A stretch of DNA of 32,560 bases from Parachlorella kessleri (lineage: Eukaryota > Chlorophyta > Trebouxiophyceae > Chlorellales > Chlorellaceae), in contig BBXU01001085.1 of assembly GCA_001598975.1 (NCBI GenBank), positions 1-32,560 of the forward strand, given 5' to 3'. A program made the position numbers and the translations under genes. The first letter of the stretch is position 1; each line of letters starts with the position of its first letter. This document shows positions 9,595 through 19,729 of this stretch, one piece after another. A model generated the notes under the pieces. That model was not told the origin of the DNA and searched no databases. It saw only the letters and a program-made list of their open reading frames with translations.

Positions 9595-11966
9595 ATGTTG
9601 GCAGCGTTTCTTGGACTGGGTGTGCTGTTGGTAGCCGTGCTCTTCGCCATGTTCAAGCTTCGTGGGACGCCAGCAGAAGTGCAACAAGCCGAAGATGTTG
9701 ATCAGCAGGTGTCTAGGACTACGCGCTTAAACTACTAGGCGAACTCTCCTCTCTGATCACTCCCACTAACCTCGCTGCTCTATTCCCTTTGCTGCAGGTC
9801 CCGCAGGCTGCAGCTATCCCAGCCCGGGGGGTGAACCGTATGCAAGCTGGAATGCGCAGGAGACGGGCCGGTGGAAGGGCAGTGAGAGAGGCGGCCAGCT
9901 CAGAAGACGAGGTGTGCCTCAGCAAGGCTTGGACCCCTGCTTGTAGGCGTCAGCAACTTCTTGGACAGTGCTGACCCAACATTTGTATAAGTGCAAGGTG
10001 CACTGGACTGCGCTGTACGACACAACTGCCCTGCTTTGGTGGGCCTCGCAGGAGGATGAGCCACGAGGTGAAGGGCGAGCGGGGCAGCAAGCAGCTGGGG
10101 AGGATGATGTGGCTGCCGCTGCAGAAGCCCTGGTCTCCAAGCGCAGCGTGAGTCTTGTTGGCCGTGGCTTCACGCTGTAGGTGTTTAGGCAACCTCATAT
10201 CTGGCCTCATGGTGGTTTGGTGGCACTGACAGATGAAAGCAAGTCATCCTGCCTGCCTGCACACGGCAGCCAGCAGCTGACCAAGGTTGCCCGGCCTGCA
10301 GGCTGTGGGATCAAGCTGCGTGTGCTACAGTGGATGCTACACCTATCTCCAGTAACCATCGCACCTCCCACGGTTGCCTGCTTTCATGGTCTGCCCTGGA
10401 GCCATGTGTCCTTACAAGCCCCTGTTTCATCACGCTGGGGCTAATGAGGCCCACCCTCCGCCACATAGTATGCCCTCCTTGGCCCTCCAGCTACCCACTC
10501 CCACCACCAAAGCATGTTGCAGGTTCCTCCGAAACAGCAGCAACTTCCTGTGAACGAGCCTATTTCAGACAACCAGCAGTGTCTCTCTCCCCTTCTGTCC
10601 GCATCACCAGGCCTACGGCACCCACCGCACCCCTCCACTGTGTCCCCGCCTGTCGGTGAGCAGGCCTATGAGGCCAAGCGTGCCGCCAAGGATGCGGAGC
10701 GGCAAGCTCAAGAGGATGCGCAGGAGGCTGAGATCCGGCGGGCAGCTGAGGAGCGCGCAAAGCGCGAGGAGGAGGAGGCGGCCAAGTGGATGCATCTTTT
10801 CACGGTGGAGGCGGCTGGGCGGGAGGCGCTGTCGCGAGAGCAGGAGGAGGTAGGAGTGCTTCGAATTCCCCAGGGTCAGCCGGAGTGCTTGTCTAGTCTA
10901 GTCTGCTGGAGTGCTAGGGCAGACGCAAAGCGGAAGGGGGAGGGGGCAACAAATGGCATTAGATGCACTTGCCTTTAACTGGCGGCGGTGGGGCAGGGCG
11001 CACTTTGGGGGCCCCGGGATTCCTGTAGAAGATCACAGTGTCTGGGAGGCACCCCGAGTCCAGAGCGTGAGGAGGAGTGGCTACCAGGTGGATAGGATGT
11101 ACCTGTTCACAATGGTAGCCAAGGAAGCATGCGTAGTCACTGAAGGAGGGCGATGCAAGACGGTAGGGTGGCTGCTGGAGGGTCATACTACCAATGTGCC
11201 GATGGGCAGGCCTGTACCTTCCCCAACGCAATCCCATCCCACCAGCCGGACAGCTGCACCATGCCTGTGGCGTTGTGGCTCGCAGTGGCACTGTTCTCGC
11301 CCATCTAGCCCAGTAAATTGCTGCTGCCTTGCAGCATCCTGCAGGCACAGGTCAGGAGGCCAGGAGCTGAGATTGCTGCCTCTGCTCCATGTGCAGGCAC
11401 TGGAAACCCGGTTCGTTCAGCACATCAAGGCTCGCAAGACTGTCGCCCTGGATGAGCTGGCAGCTGAGTTTGGCATGAAGACACAGGAGGCAATCCAGCG
11501 GCTGCAAACACTTGAAGAGCAGGGGAGGCTGACAGGCGTGATGGATGACAGGGGCAAGGTGGGCAGGAGGAGGCCAGGGCCTGTGAGTGGTTAAGGCGAG
11601 GCGAGTGGAACTTGCTGGATGTGTGGTCGGTAGGCTGGCAGGCTGGCTGTGTCTACGTGCACAACCAGGGGTAGCGAGTCACCAGTTATATGATGTGAAG
11701 TAACCTGCTATGGGGTAGTGTGTCAGGGACGGCTGGGTGCAGAGGTTGGATGCACAAAGCTTGATTTCTCTCAAAGCTGCCTGCAGTACATTTACATTAG
11801 CCGGGAGGAGATGGCGGCGGTGGCAGAGTTCATTCGCAGCCGCGGCCGAATTGCAATCGCGGAGCTGGCGCAGCGCAGCAACGCTTTCATAGACCTGTCA
11901 GCCAGGGAGCTGGAGCAAGCCGAGGTCGCGGCACTAGAACTGCCGGAGGCCCTTGCCGCTGCATAG
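9595..11966 (+). CDS. DDRGK1: DDRGK domain-containing protein 1 (UFM1-binding protein 1)
   Basis: Six exons: 9595-9708, 9798-9911, 10052-10147, 10664-10849, 11397-11558, 11787-11966, all phase 0; 283 aa. The family protein is anchored in the ER membrane, binds UFL1 and acts in the UFM1 conjugation pathway (ER-phagy, ribosome quality control). The first ATG is followed by a hydrophobic anchor ([18 protein letters not shown], residues 3-20). Next come an Arg-rich acidic linker and a charged helical stretch (exon 4, residues about 110-170, ending [10 protein letters not shown]). The winged-helix-like domain contains [19 protein letters not shown] and the signature VMDDRGKYIYIS (DDRGK at 220-224). 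The C-terminal [11 protein letters not shown] is also typical. Introns 3 (516 bp) and 4 (547 bp) are long and I see no further exon in them. Confidence 0.95.
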
Positions 11967-12673
11967 TCAGCAGAGACAAAGGCCGCATGGGGGCAGCCAG
12001 TGGGAGAGTGGGGGAGCGAGTACTACTACCGTTCGTTGCGTTTGAGCAGCTTGCAATTGAGTAAGAGCGTGCAAGTGTAGTGTGTGAGCGGAAATGAGAA
12101 GTGGGAGCCCCAAAGACTGTTGAGGAAGCCCATGCAGCCTTAGAATAAGCGTAGACCCAGGGTTCTGAGCATGTACAAGTTGTTTGATGAGGGCTATCGC
12201 GATGTCTCTGTGGGCCTGACAGCCGGCGAGAAATAGTCCTTCAGTCAGTTGTTCCCGGAATTGGGAAGTAGTCCTGCTTCACATAATCATCGCCTCATTG
12301 TGACAATTTCGTATAATAATGGACGAATAATGCCACATGCAGTTGCCTTACACTCCAAGCAAGCAAGGAGTGGAACTCGGAGCAGCACTGACAGAAGCTC
12401 TGCACCCCATCCCAACGCGCCACCGAAAGATAATACCAGTCATGAAGGTTGCAATGCCAGAAAGGCCACCCACGAGACAGTATGGGTTGTGACAAGGGAG
12501 GCGAGACAAAACTAAGAACGAAAAATAGACCTCTGTCAGCCCAGTATGCCCGTACCTCCTCTCTGATCGCATTACCTGCCACCCTCAATAAACACGGGAG
12601 CTACCGTACAAGGCTAGCCCCCGTGAAGTGAGCCAAGCTGCTGGTGCCAGCAACCCCCCAGCCAGCACCAGTA
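11967..12673. other. Convergent intergenic region between UFBP1 and the Dus gene
   Basis: About 700 bp where two genes meet tail to tail. No exon with coding character is visible on either strand. It should hold both 3' UTRs. A TGTAA motif on the minus strand at 12352-12348 could serve the Dus gene. Confidence 0.45.
12348..12352 (-). terminator. Candidate TGTAA poly(A) signal for the Dus gene
   Basis: TGTAA is the common poly(A) signal of chlorophyte algae. This copy lies 322 nt past the Dus stop codon on the same strand. A five-base motif can occur by chance. Confidence 0.3.
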
Positions 12674-15600
12674 CTAAGGCCCCAATCCCGCAAGCTGCAA
12701 TTGCTCCTGCTGCTGCTCGTCCGCTGCTGCCGTTGGCAAGTCCCCCGCCCCTGGCGCCTGCACCTCCGCCCCCAGCGTGTCTAGTAGCTGCTGCTGCTGC
12801 TTCAAGTGCTGCAAGGCCTCCTCCTCTCGCTGCTGCTCCTCTATCGCTGCCTGCCTTGCTGCCTCGGCCTCCAAAGCTGCCAGCTTCCTGCATGAACACA
12901 CTCAAACAAGGCAGGGTGAGTCCCGATGGTCAAGACAGACACAAGCGCCAGGCATTTGGGCTGTGGTACCTAACATGCTTGTGTAGGCCAATTCAGAGAG
13001 GGAAACAAATAATCCCGGCAGATGGATCGACCAATCAATGCATGCTGATGACCACACTTAAGCTTCCCTGTGGCTCACCATGGGAGCCACAGGGAAGCAG
13101 CACACCACCTTAGCAACACGCACCGCCACCCAGGCCGGTTTCCAAACTTCCCACAGTTGCAGCAAACACGGCGCACATCCAGGCCCACGCACCCAGCCAC
13201 CCACCTTGCTGACATCTGGGGGACTGGGTGTGTGCGCCCGGTGGCGACGATGCGGTCGTGTACCTCGTAGGTCAGCTGCCGCAGCGCCTCCAGCCCCATC
13301 TCATGACCCTCTCTCAAGGCCTCGCGCAGGTCTGTAAACTCTGTCAGCCAAGGCCCTGCAGGGACCTCATAAGCGGCGCTCAGTGCTTGCACTCTAGATA
13401 CCTCCTTCTCCGCATACTGTAGCCCTACACACACTCCCTTGTTTTGCTCGTTGCCTGCGCTGCCACCGCCGCAACCCACGTGCCATTTCACACCATTATG
13501 CAAACCACCAAGCCGCCTTGGGGCTCACGCACCCTCAACCGCAAAAGCCCGCACTGCTTGCCCAGAGCCCACCCACCCAGCAGCTTGAAGGCGTGGCCCT
13601 TGATCATGCGCCAGGGCGTGGGGTGCAGCTCAACAATGTCCAGGTACTCCAGCAGCAGCTGCACGCCGTCCAGGTGCCCAAACTCGCCGCCCGGCTGCAG
13701 CCGCCGAGCACTGAACAGGGCGGGGTCCTCCAGCAGGCCCTCCGCTAAAACAACAGGTCAAAGTACAAGGTACTTAAAGCAGGTTTTGCTCGGCTGTCCA
13801 ATGTCAAGGCTACCATTGTGCGTTCCTGATTGTAAGCAAGGACCTGGAGTGGATTTGAACGTTTTTCAACCCATCATGGCTGGAGGTGGTCCCAGTCAGC
13901 CATGCACTGCCGAGCTGCAGAGCCGTAGTATCTTTCCACAATAAAGGCATTGGATGTACTGGCACTGTGTGGTTGACCCCTCGCCATGACCTCCTAGCAT
14001 AAAACGCAGAAGCTAGATCAGCGAACACAACGATCAACAAGCCAAATCATTCAGTAGCCAAACTTCGGCTGAAGCATGCCACGTGCATTGATACCTGACA
14101 TGACCCCATCCACGCCCGTGTACTCCATGCACCGTGGCACGTCATGCAGCGTCTGGATGTTGCCGTTGGCCAGCACCGGGATCTGCAGAGATTGCTTTAC
14201 GGCCTGCACTCATAGAGTAGCAGCAAGCCAGGGGCGTCATTCACTTCCGCCAACACAGTAAGAGTAGCTCGCACATCCCGCCAGCAGACCACCTCACCAT
14301 GTGGTCACTGTCACACCCGCATGGGGCATGGCTATGACCGCTGGAGCGCCGCCAAGAGCCTACAAAATCCATGTCAGCCCCATGAAACCTCCCCCAACAC
14401 TCTCCCCACCGCCTGTGCAGCCAACCTACAAGCCTGCCCCTTGTGCCTGGGACCATCATGGCCCGGTCAGGCATAAGGTTCCCTACCTCCAGGGCCCCAC
14501 CACCCTCAGCCACACCCAACCAACCCTCTTCCAGCTCTGTAGGTGACACGCCCCCGGGCTCAACCCACCCGCACAAAGTCCCAGTCTGCACGGATCTCCT
14601 TGGCCCGCTTCTGGTCGCGCGTCCGGCCGTGTATGGCCAGCAAGTACGCCCCCGCCCGCTCCAGCATGCCAGCATACTCCAGCGTCCTCTCCAGGTCAGG
14701 GAACCTACGACCCGTCAGCCATACAACTAGGTGATAGGTGATTCATAAATCTGGTCATGACAGGTATGATCAAGGTACATTCGAATCATTGCCGTCCAAG
14801 CCGTGTGCCAAAGATGCAGCGGGTTCTTACTACTGGGGGCAACGCCCTTTCCAATAGCTGGCATACGCTAAGTCACACTGTAACACACATGGTGCGCAAT
14901 TGACCAAGAAGATGTCCGGCTTCAAGTCAGTGGCCCAAGCCAGCCACAAACAGACCCAACCTGCGGATCTTGACCGTCACTGGGATGTTCAGCCCCTGTG
15001 ACAGCGTGCGCACCAGGCGCTCCACCAGAGGTAGGTCATCCATGAGGTAAGCGCCTGCATCACATAAGGGCATGGTGCCGCACCAAACTTGACTGCGGGC
15101 TCACTGCAGAATGCGCCTCGGACAAGTCCCATTGGGAACTTCGCAAGCACAGGTGAATCACTGCACGTATACGCATAACGGGACCCAGACAGCCTGGGAA
15201 TGATGGGCGCTTCACCATCTCAGCCATCCACACGGAGAGCCATGCAGTCATACAGAAGCTTCACTGCCACTACGATTTGCTATCACATTGCACATAAGCC
15301 AGCTGGTCGTGTGGACCAGCTGCCGCGCTCCCGGAAATACACGTCGTGCTGCGCACAAACTCCAACCCACCGTAGCGTCCCCTCTTGGCAATCCGCTGTG
15401 GGCAGCCCAGGTTGAGGTCAATGCCGTCCACATACGGTTCAACCATCTTGGCCGCTTGGAGCAGCGTCTCGGGGTCATTGGCACAGAACTGGGCCAGCAG
15501 AGGCCTGCGCGACAAACACTTCAGGGAGATCAGGTGCCCCGCAGGACAGACCCTACTCTCCACACAGGCCTCAAACCTGCGCCTGTTCCTACCTCACCTG

Positions 15601-16190
15601 TCTCCCTCGCAGGTGGTGAAGTGTTCTGGCAGATAGTCGCGGGCCTCCAGCGACAGGCGGCTGTGCAGCATGGGCGTGTAGGCACCTGTGGCTCCGTGGC
15701 GGCGGCAGAGGATGCGGAAAGCAAGCTCAGACTGCAGGAACACTCAGGCAGGAATGTCCAACAGGCTTATTCAAAAAAGCCAAAAAACAGTGTGGGGCAA
15801 TGCTCCATTTCAGACTTGTCTGACACACAAGGGAACACCTTCCAGGGGGGGCTGTATGTGGAACAGGCTGGTATGGCGGCTGAGCTGACGCGTGGGTACT
15901 GGCGCCTGCAGCCTTACCTGGTCCACCATTGGCGCTACCCAGTACTTGGGGCTCCCCATGCCCCGAAACCACTGCCATGCTGCCTCTGCCTGCGGCACGC
16001 TGTCATTGAGCTGCCTGTAAGCCGTGGGCTGTGGCGCGTTCTCGCTCACATTCTCATCACTGGGCTGTGCCAGGGCAGCCATGTGACGCTGCTGAGGGGC
16101 TCGCCTGACGCCCAGGAAATATGAGACCCTCGGCAGGCGGCGAGTGCAAGTGAATTCTTGTAGAGCCCTGCTACTGCACAGACGCTGCAT
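12674..16190 (-). CDS. DUS1: tRNA-dihydrouridine synthase, Dus1 type (U16/U17)
   Basis: Nine exons on the minus strand: 16190-15918, 15731-15598, 15504-15371, 15054-14961, 14704-14569, 14203-14095, 13744-13577, 13355-13205, 12887-12674; 470 aa, all phases consistent. The enzyme reduces uridine to dihydrouridine in the tRNA D-loop using FMN and NAD(P)H. FMN-barrel motifs in order: [57 protein letters not shown] (catalytic Cys170), [38 protein letters not shown] and [12 protein letters not shown], which fit Dus1. The first 38 residues are Arg/Ser-rich ([13 protein letters not shown]) and could be an organelle targeting peptide, or translation could start at Met37 (MAALAQPS). The last exon adds a Gln/Glu/Ala-rich, coiled-coil-like tail of about 70 residues. 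Confidence 0.94.
13062..13098. repeat. Perfect 15-bp inverted repeat in the last Dus intron
   Basis: Arm 13062-13076 (gcttccctgtggctc) is exactly complementary to 13084-13098, with a 7-nt loop (accatgg). It lies inside intron 8 (12888-13204), so the pre-mRNA would form a strong hairpin. Confidence 0.85.
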
Positions 16191-16972
16191 GAGGGAATAA
16201 TAAGGACACCTGGAGCGTTGATGTTGGTAGGGAAGGCACCACTTGTGACAGCCTTCGGCGCCCTGAAATGTGTGAGGGGTTATCGAGCAATTCCGAGCTG
16301 TCCAGGGTATGCAGCTAGATGGTGTACCCTTGTACCCGCAGCTACATAGGAGTACTCAAGCTCAGTGTATGCCTGCTTGACACTTGGCACAGGAGTAGAG
16401 GGTTTCCGCTCAGGTCTGCTAAAGTCACGCGCTACACCCCCATTCTTGGTGGACAGTCACTGACACTGGCAGTTTGGAACCCTCTTGATTTAGTGGCCTG
16501 GAGCATAGGCAGCTCAGCTGTCAGATTAGGTACCTTCAGACCTCACGCTCTGTGGAAAGCATATTTCTACTTAAAGCATTAAGTGAAGTGGCTTACAGGG
16601 CCGTTACACAAGGAGGCATAGCTGCACGCGCTCCGCTCACTTATACCCTACTAAAAGGTAAAATCAGCAAGTGCAGCCACAGCCACAATCCGGGAGCCCC
16701 CTTTACAGAGCCTGACCTCTCAACTCAGCTGCAAGTACAGTGCATTAAGGTCCGCTTGTGATTACTGCGTCATTAGTTGCAAGCAGATAATGTCGTCATT
16801 CATTTTCTCACAGCAGTATCAGCAGGCTACACTCATAGAGGGAGCAGGGCCTCTTGGGCTCCCCCAACTGCAACTTAGAAGTCTCTTACGCATGTTGCAG
16901 GCTTCAACGGTCCCTGCTGTACCTTGTGTCTCCCACCCTGCATTTGGCTTCATAAAAGCAGCATGCCTGCTA
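16191..16972. other. Intergenic between the Dus gene start and gene F end
   Basis: About 780 bp with no recognisable exon. The left part is the Dus promoter. TTACA on the plus strand (TGTAA for minus-strand genes) occurs at 16593-16597, 16604-16608 and 16703-16707 and could mark the 3' end of gene F. Confidence 0.4.
16703..16707 (-). terminator. Candidate TGTAA poly(A) signal for gene F
   Basis: Minus-strand TGTAA, 266 nt past the gene F stop. Two more copies lie further on, at 16608-16604 and 16597-16593. This is a short motif and only suggestive. Confidence 0.28.
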
Positions 16973-17843
16973 CTACATGTCCCTCCGCCCCTTGTTGTCG
17001 TCCTCTGGCAGCAGCTGCCGCTTCTGTCCCAGGTGCAGCTCCTCCTTGCGAGCAGTAGCAGCCGCCTGGGCATCGGGGTGGTCATGCGCAAGGGTGTTGT
17101 CAAACTGCACGGCAGGCAGGAAGACCTCTCGATCAGACATTGGCAGGTGGAACGGCACAGTAACCACCTCCTACGCCGCCCATGCGAAGGTTTGGACTAG
17201 AGGCTTCAAGCCCGTCCATAGACCTGGGACCGCCCTTAACTCTGGCACCTTCAGTTCAGCTGGCAATGACACTCAAAACCCAGCCAGCAATCACTTCTAC
17301 ATAGGCAGTCACAGGTCGTAAAGAGACAAGGCGTACCTTCTTCTTCAGCTTTGTGAGCTTGTCCTCGGCTTCAATACAGCGGCTACGCCAGTAGTCCCTC
17401 TGCTGCAGTGCTGTTTGCAGGTCATGCTGCAGCTTCTCCTGCAGTCCAGTATCCTGAGGGCTTGAGAAGCCTTGAGAAGACGTCGGCACAGTGCTGAGAT
17501 TTGCCGAAAAAATAGTCTGCCAGGCCCTCGAACAAGGAGCGGACGGCTACCTTTGGTTTACAGCACCGGCTGTGCAGTGCAAGCTGGGGTTTCGTGCACC
17601 ATCAGCAACTTGTACCACCGCTCTCACCAGGCTAGGCGCGGCCTCCGGCTGGCTAACAGCCTTCAGCAAGAACGAGCTACGACGCACGGCCTGCAACAAT
17701 GCAAAGGGCCAGCTCAACGTGACGCCATGTCAGGAACGTCAGTAACGTGTATATTTGTAAGGTCCACGCACCTGCTGGTTGTGCTTCCTGGGTGCCGCCC
17801 TGGCATTGATGAGTGATGCAGGGGTGCACCCGACCGCAAGCAT
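16973..17843 (-). CDS. Unrecognised small protein with a coiled-coil segment (gene F)
   Basis: Exons on the minus strand: 17843-17772, 17690-17628, 17453-17337, 17170-16973, giving 149 aa with every junction in phase 0. I do not recognise the family. The middle (EKLQHDLQTALQQRDYWRSR, then EAEDKLTKLKKK) is heptad-like and highly charged. The last exon has strong coding composition (DREVFLPAVQFDNTLAHDH, then EELHLGQKRQLLPEDDNKG) and ends in a charged tail. The start is uncertain: codons upstream of Met (AQQSEQSINN) stay open to about 17884, so a 5' exon may be missing. A second reading frame around 17550-17435 is also coding-like and may mean a different exon structure. It is head to head with gene G, about 310 bp away. 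Confidence 0.55.
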
Positions 17844-18155
17844 ATTGTTGATGCTTTGCTCTGATTGCTGTGCCTGGATTGAATCTCAGCAGAATTAGCC
17901 GGGCTTTGCTGGGTGGATGGGCTAGATTACGGAGATCAGCTGGCAAAGCATGCATGCTATGCACGAGCTGGTTCACCTATCCTAGGAAACCAAGGCCCAG
18001 CCAGGTAGAAAACTCCGAACTGGCACCTGAAGTCTTGTAATCTGACAGGACGTGCGAGCGTGAGCAAGCTACAATCTCAAGAGCTAGGTTGCAGCAGTAG
18101 CGGACGTGCAGCCTTGGCTTACCTGGGTTCTTGGGTTGTCTAGCCTAAAAAGAAC
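17844..18155. promoter_or_regulatory. Divergent intergenic region between genes F and G
   Basis: These 312 bp separate the predicted start codons of two divergent unrecognised genes and should hold both leaders and a shared or paired promoter. Short open pieces on the minus strand near 18144-18123 and 18041-18027 could be micro-exons of gene F, but the support is weak. Confidence 0.4.
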
Positions 18156-19038
18156 ATGACGCAGCTACCAGGTGGTCAGACCTACCAGCCGACCTCATAT
18201 TTTTACTGGGCTTCATACCCAGAGGCGGCGCATGTCGTTGGCTCGTCTTATGATAACCTGCTGCTGCTGAGTGAGGAGAGGCAAACAGCTCCACAGGTGG
18301 TTATGACAAACCCTAAGCTAATATAGGAAGGGATACCTTCGCTTCAGGGAAGGTTGGCTACTCCTGCTCCTACCTGAGCCCCCACCCCCGGCGGCCCACC
18401 CTGCCCTGACGTACTTAGGGTTTTGCTCCCCGCAGGCGACTGTAGGAGGCCTGCATGGCTCTCCACAGCAGCAGCGGCAGCTGTTGCAACAAGCTGCCAG
18501 CAAGCCTTGCAGAAGCGAGTCTGTTGAGCTCCCCACTGGCCAGCCAGTGGAAGGTGCTCTTCCAGCGCCGCGGCACCAGCTGCAGGTTCCAGCCCGCATG
18601 GGGACCAAGAGCCTGAACCACAAGGTACAAAGCCTTCCTCTTGGTTCCTCACGGGGCAAGGAGAGCTGGATGTGCCTATCAAGCGCGACCTCTCTGTGAG
18701 GATTTTTGGTGCCTCCACACAATGAGAAGAACCTTGCGTGCTAAGACTGACTCTTTGCTGCATATTTCTATGCGCAGGACTGTGAGGGTTTTTGCAGCAC
18801 TTCGTATTACTCGCATGCTGTGCACTACCATGTCGAGGCTGCCCTGGTAAGATTGTCAAGGTTCAGTGTAATCTTCTGGACATGCTTGATATTTTGCCCT
18901 ACCAATTGCCACAGGCCTTGCTGCATATGTGCCCAGTGAGACAGCAGCCAAAGCAGCAAGCATTGTTAGCTTGCTAAGTGCGATGACACTTTCGTGCCAT
19001 TGCAGGACGATGCAAGCCCAATGGTCGCCCTGTACTGA
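18156..19038 (+). CDS. Unrecognised small protein rich in Tyr, Gln and Ala (gene G)
   Basis: Four exons: 18156-18296, 18436-18624, 18778-18846, 19006-19038, all phase 0, 143 aa. Every boundary has a good splice site (CAG|GTGG, cgcag|G, AAG|GTAC, gcgcag|G, CTG|GTAAGA, ttgcag|G). The protein starts MTQLPGGQTYQPTSYFYWAS and continues PEAAHVVGSSYDNLLLLSEE. It has a Gln-rich stretch (GSPQQQRQLLQQAASK), then a Cys/Tyr/His-rich short exon (DCEGFCSTSYYSHAVHYHVE), and ends SPMVALY. I see no signal peptide, membrane segment or known motif. Clean frame and splice sites make it a real gene in my view, but the function is unknown. Confidence 0.68.
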
Positions 19039-19729
19039 ACTGGGAGGAGTTACAAATTGCTGACACCAACAAAAAGTTGGTGACCTGCATTCATCAGGAA
19101 AAAGAGTTGGAAAGAGATAGGATGCTGATGTTGGTTGCAAGTGAGAGTAGAAGATAGGCAGCAGAGCGGAGAAAGGCCAGCTTGGCCGGTCAGCATCACT
19201 AAGGGCTGGAGCGCAAGACACATGTGCGGGGATGTTTGTACTTTTCAGAACTGTAAGGGTACATGATTGAAGCTGTACAGCAGTAAAGACGGGCTGCTTG
19301 TGCAAACACTTAAGTCAGTTACTGATATCATGGAGGGCTTGATTTTCGAGACACTCACTGTGGGCCACTGGTACTTGACAGGCCACATGTTGCGGCCAAG
19401 GAGCAACTCATTTTCTGGCTGTCATGTTTGGCGTACATCCATATCTTGCCGAATCTGTGATGCAGTCGGTGTACTCTCGACAGATCACAGTTATATTTCC
19501 GAGGTGTTAAAAGGGCCGCAATACAAATACTAGGCCATTAGAGATTGTTGCTGGACCCCTGACCTAAGCGAGAAGAGTATCTTGGAGTAGTGGGGCATTT
19601 TTCATTGCAATGCCCGCTACGGCTTATAGTGGTTTGAAAGACGCAGAGTACAAGTACTGACACCAGCTGTAAATGGTTGAAGGAAGTGACTACGCCAACC
19701 TGAGCACCACAGCTGTCATGCTCCCCGTA
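19039..19729. other. Convergent intergenic region between gene G and the transporter
   Basis: About 690 bp between two stop codons. It should contain the two 3' UTRs. No exon with coding character is seen on either strand. Confidence 0.45.
19252..19256 (+). terminator. Candidate TGTAA poly(A) signal for gene G
   Basis: Plus-strand TGTAA 214 nt past the gene G stop codon, matching the usual chlorophyte poly(A) signal. This is a short motif, so confidence is limited. Confidence 0.35.

Noticed and set aside
17143..17230. Alternative last exon of gene F in another frame, reading MDGLEASSPNLRMGGVGGG
   Set aside because: The chosen frame stays open for 65 codons with strongly coding codon use and a charged C-terminus. 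The alternative is short and Gly-rich.
18027..18233. Three minus-strand micro-exons (18233-18219, 18144-18123, 18041-18027) that join in frame to gene F
   Set aside because: The first lies inside the strong exon 1 of gene G on the other strand, and exons of 15-22 nt are too short to support by eye.
18344..18859. Long open frame on the minus strand (over 170 codons)
   Set aside because: It has no ATG start and lies opposite gene G exons 2 and 3, which have proper splice sites and a cleaner coding pattern on the plus strand.
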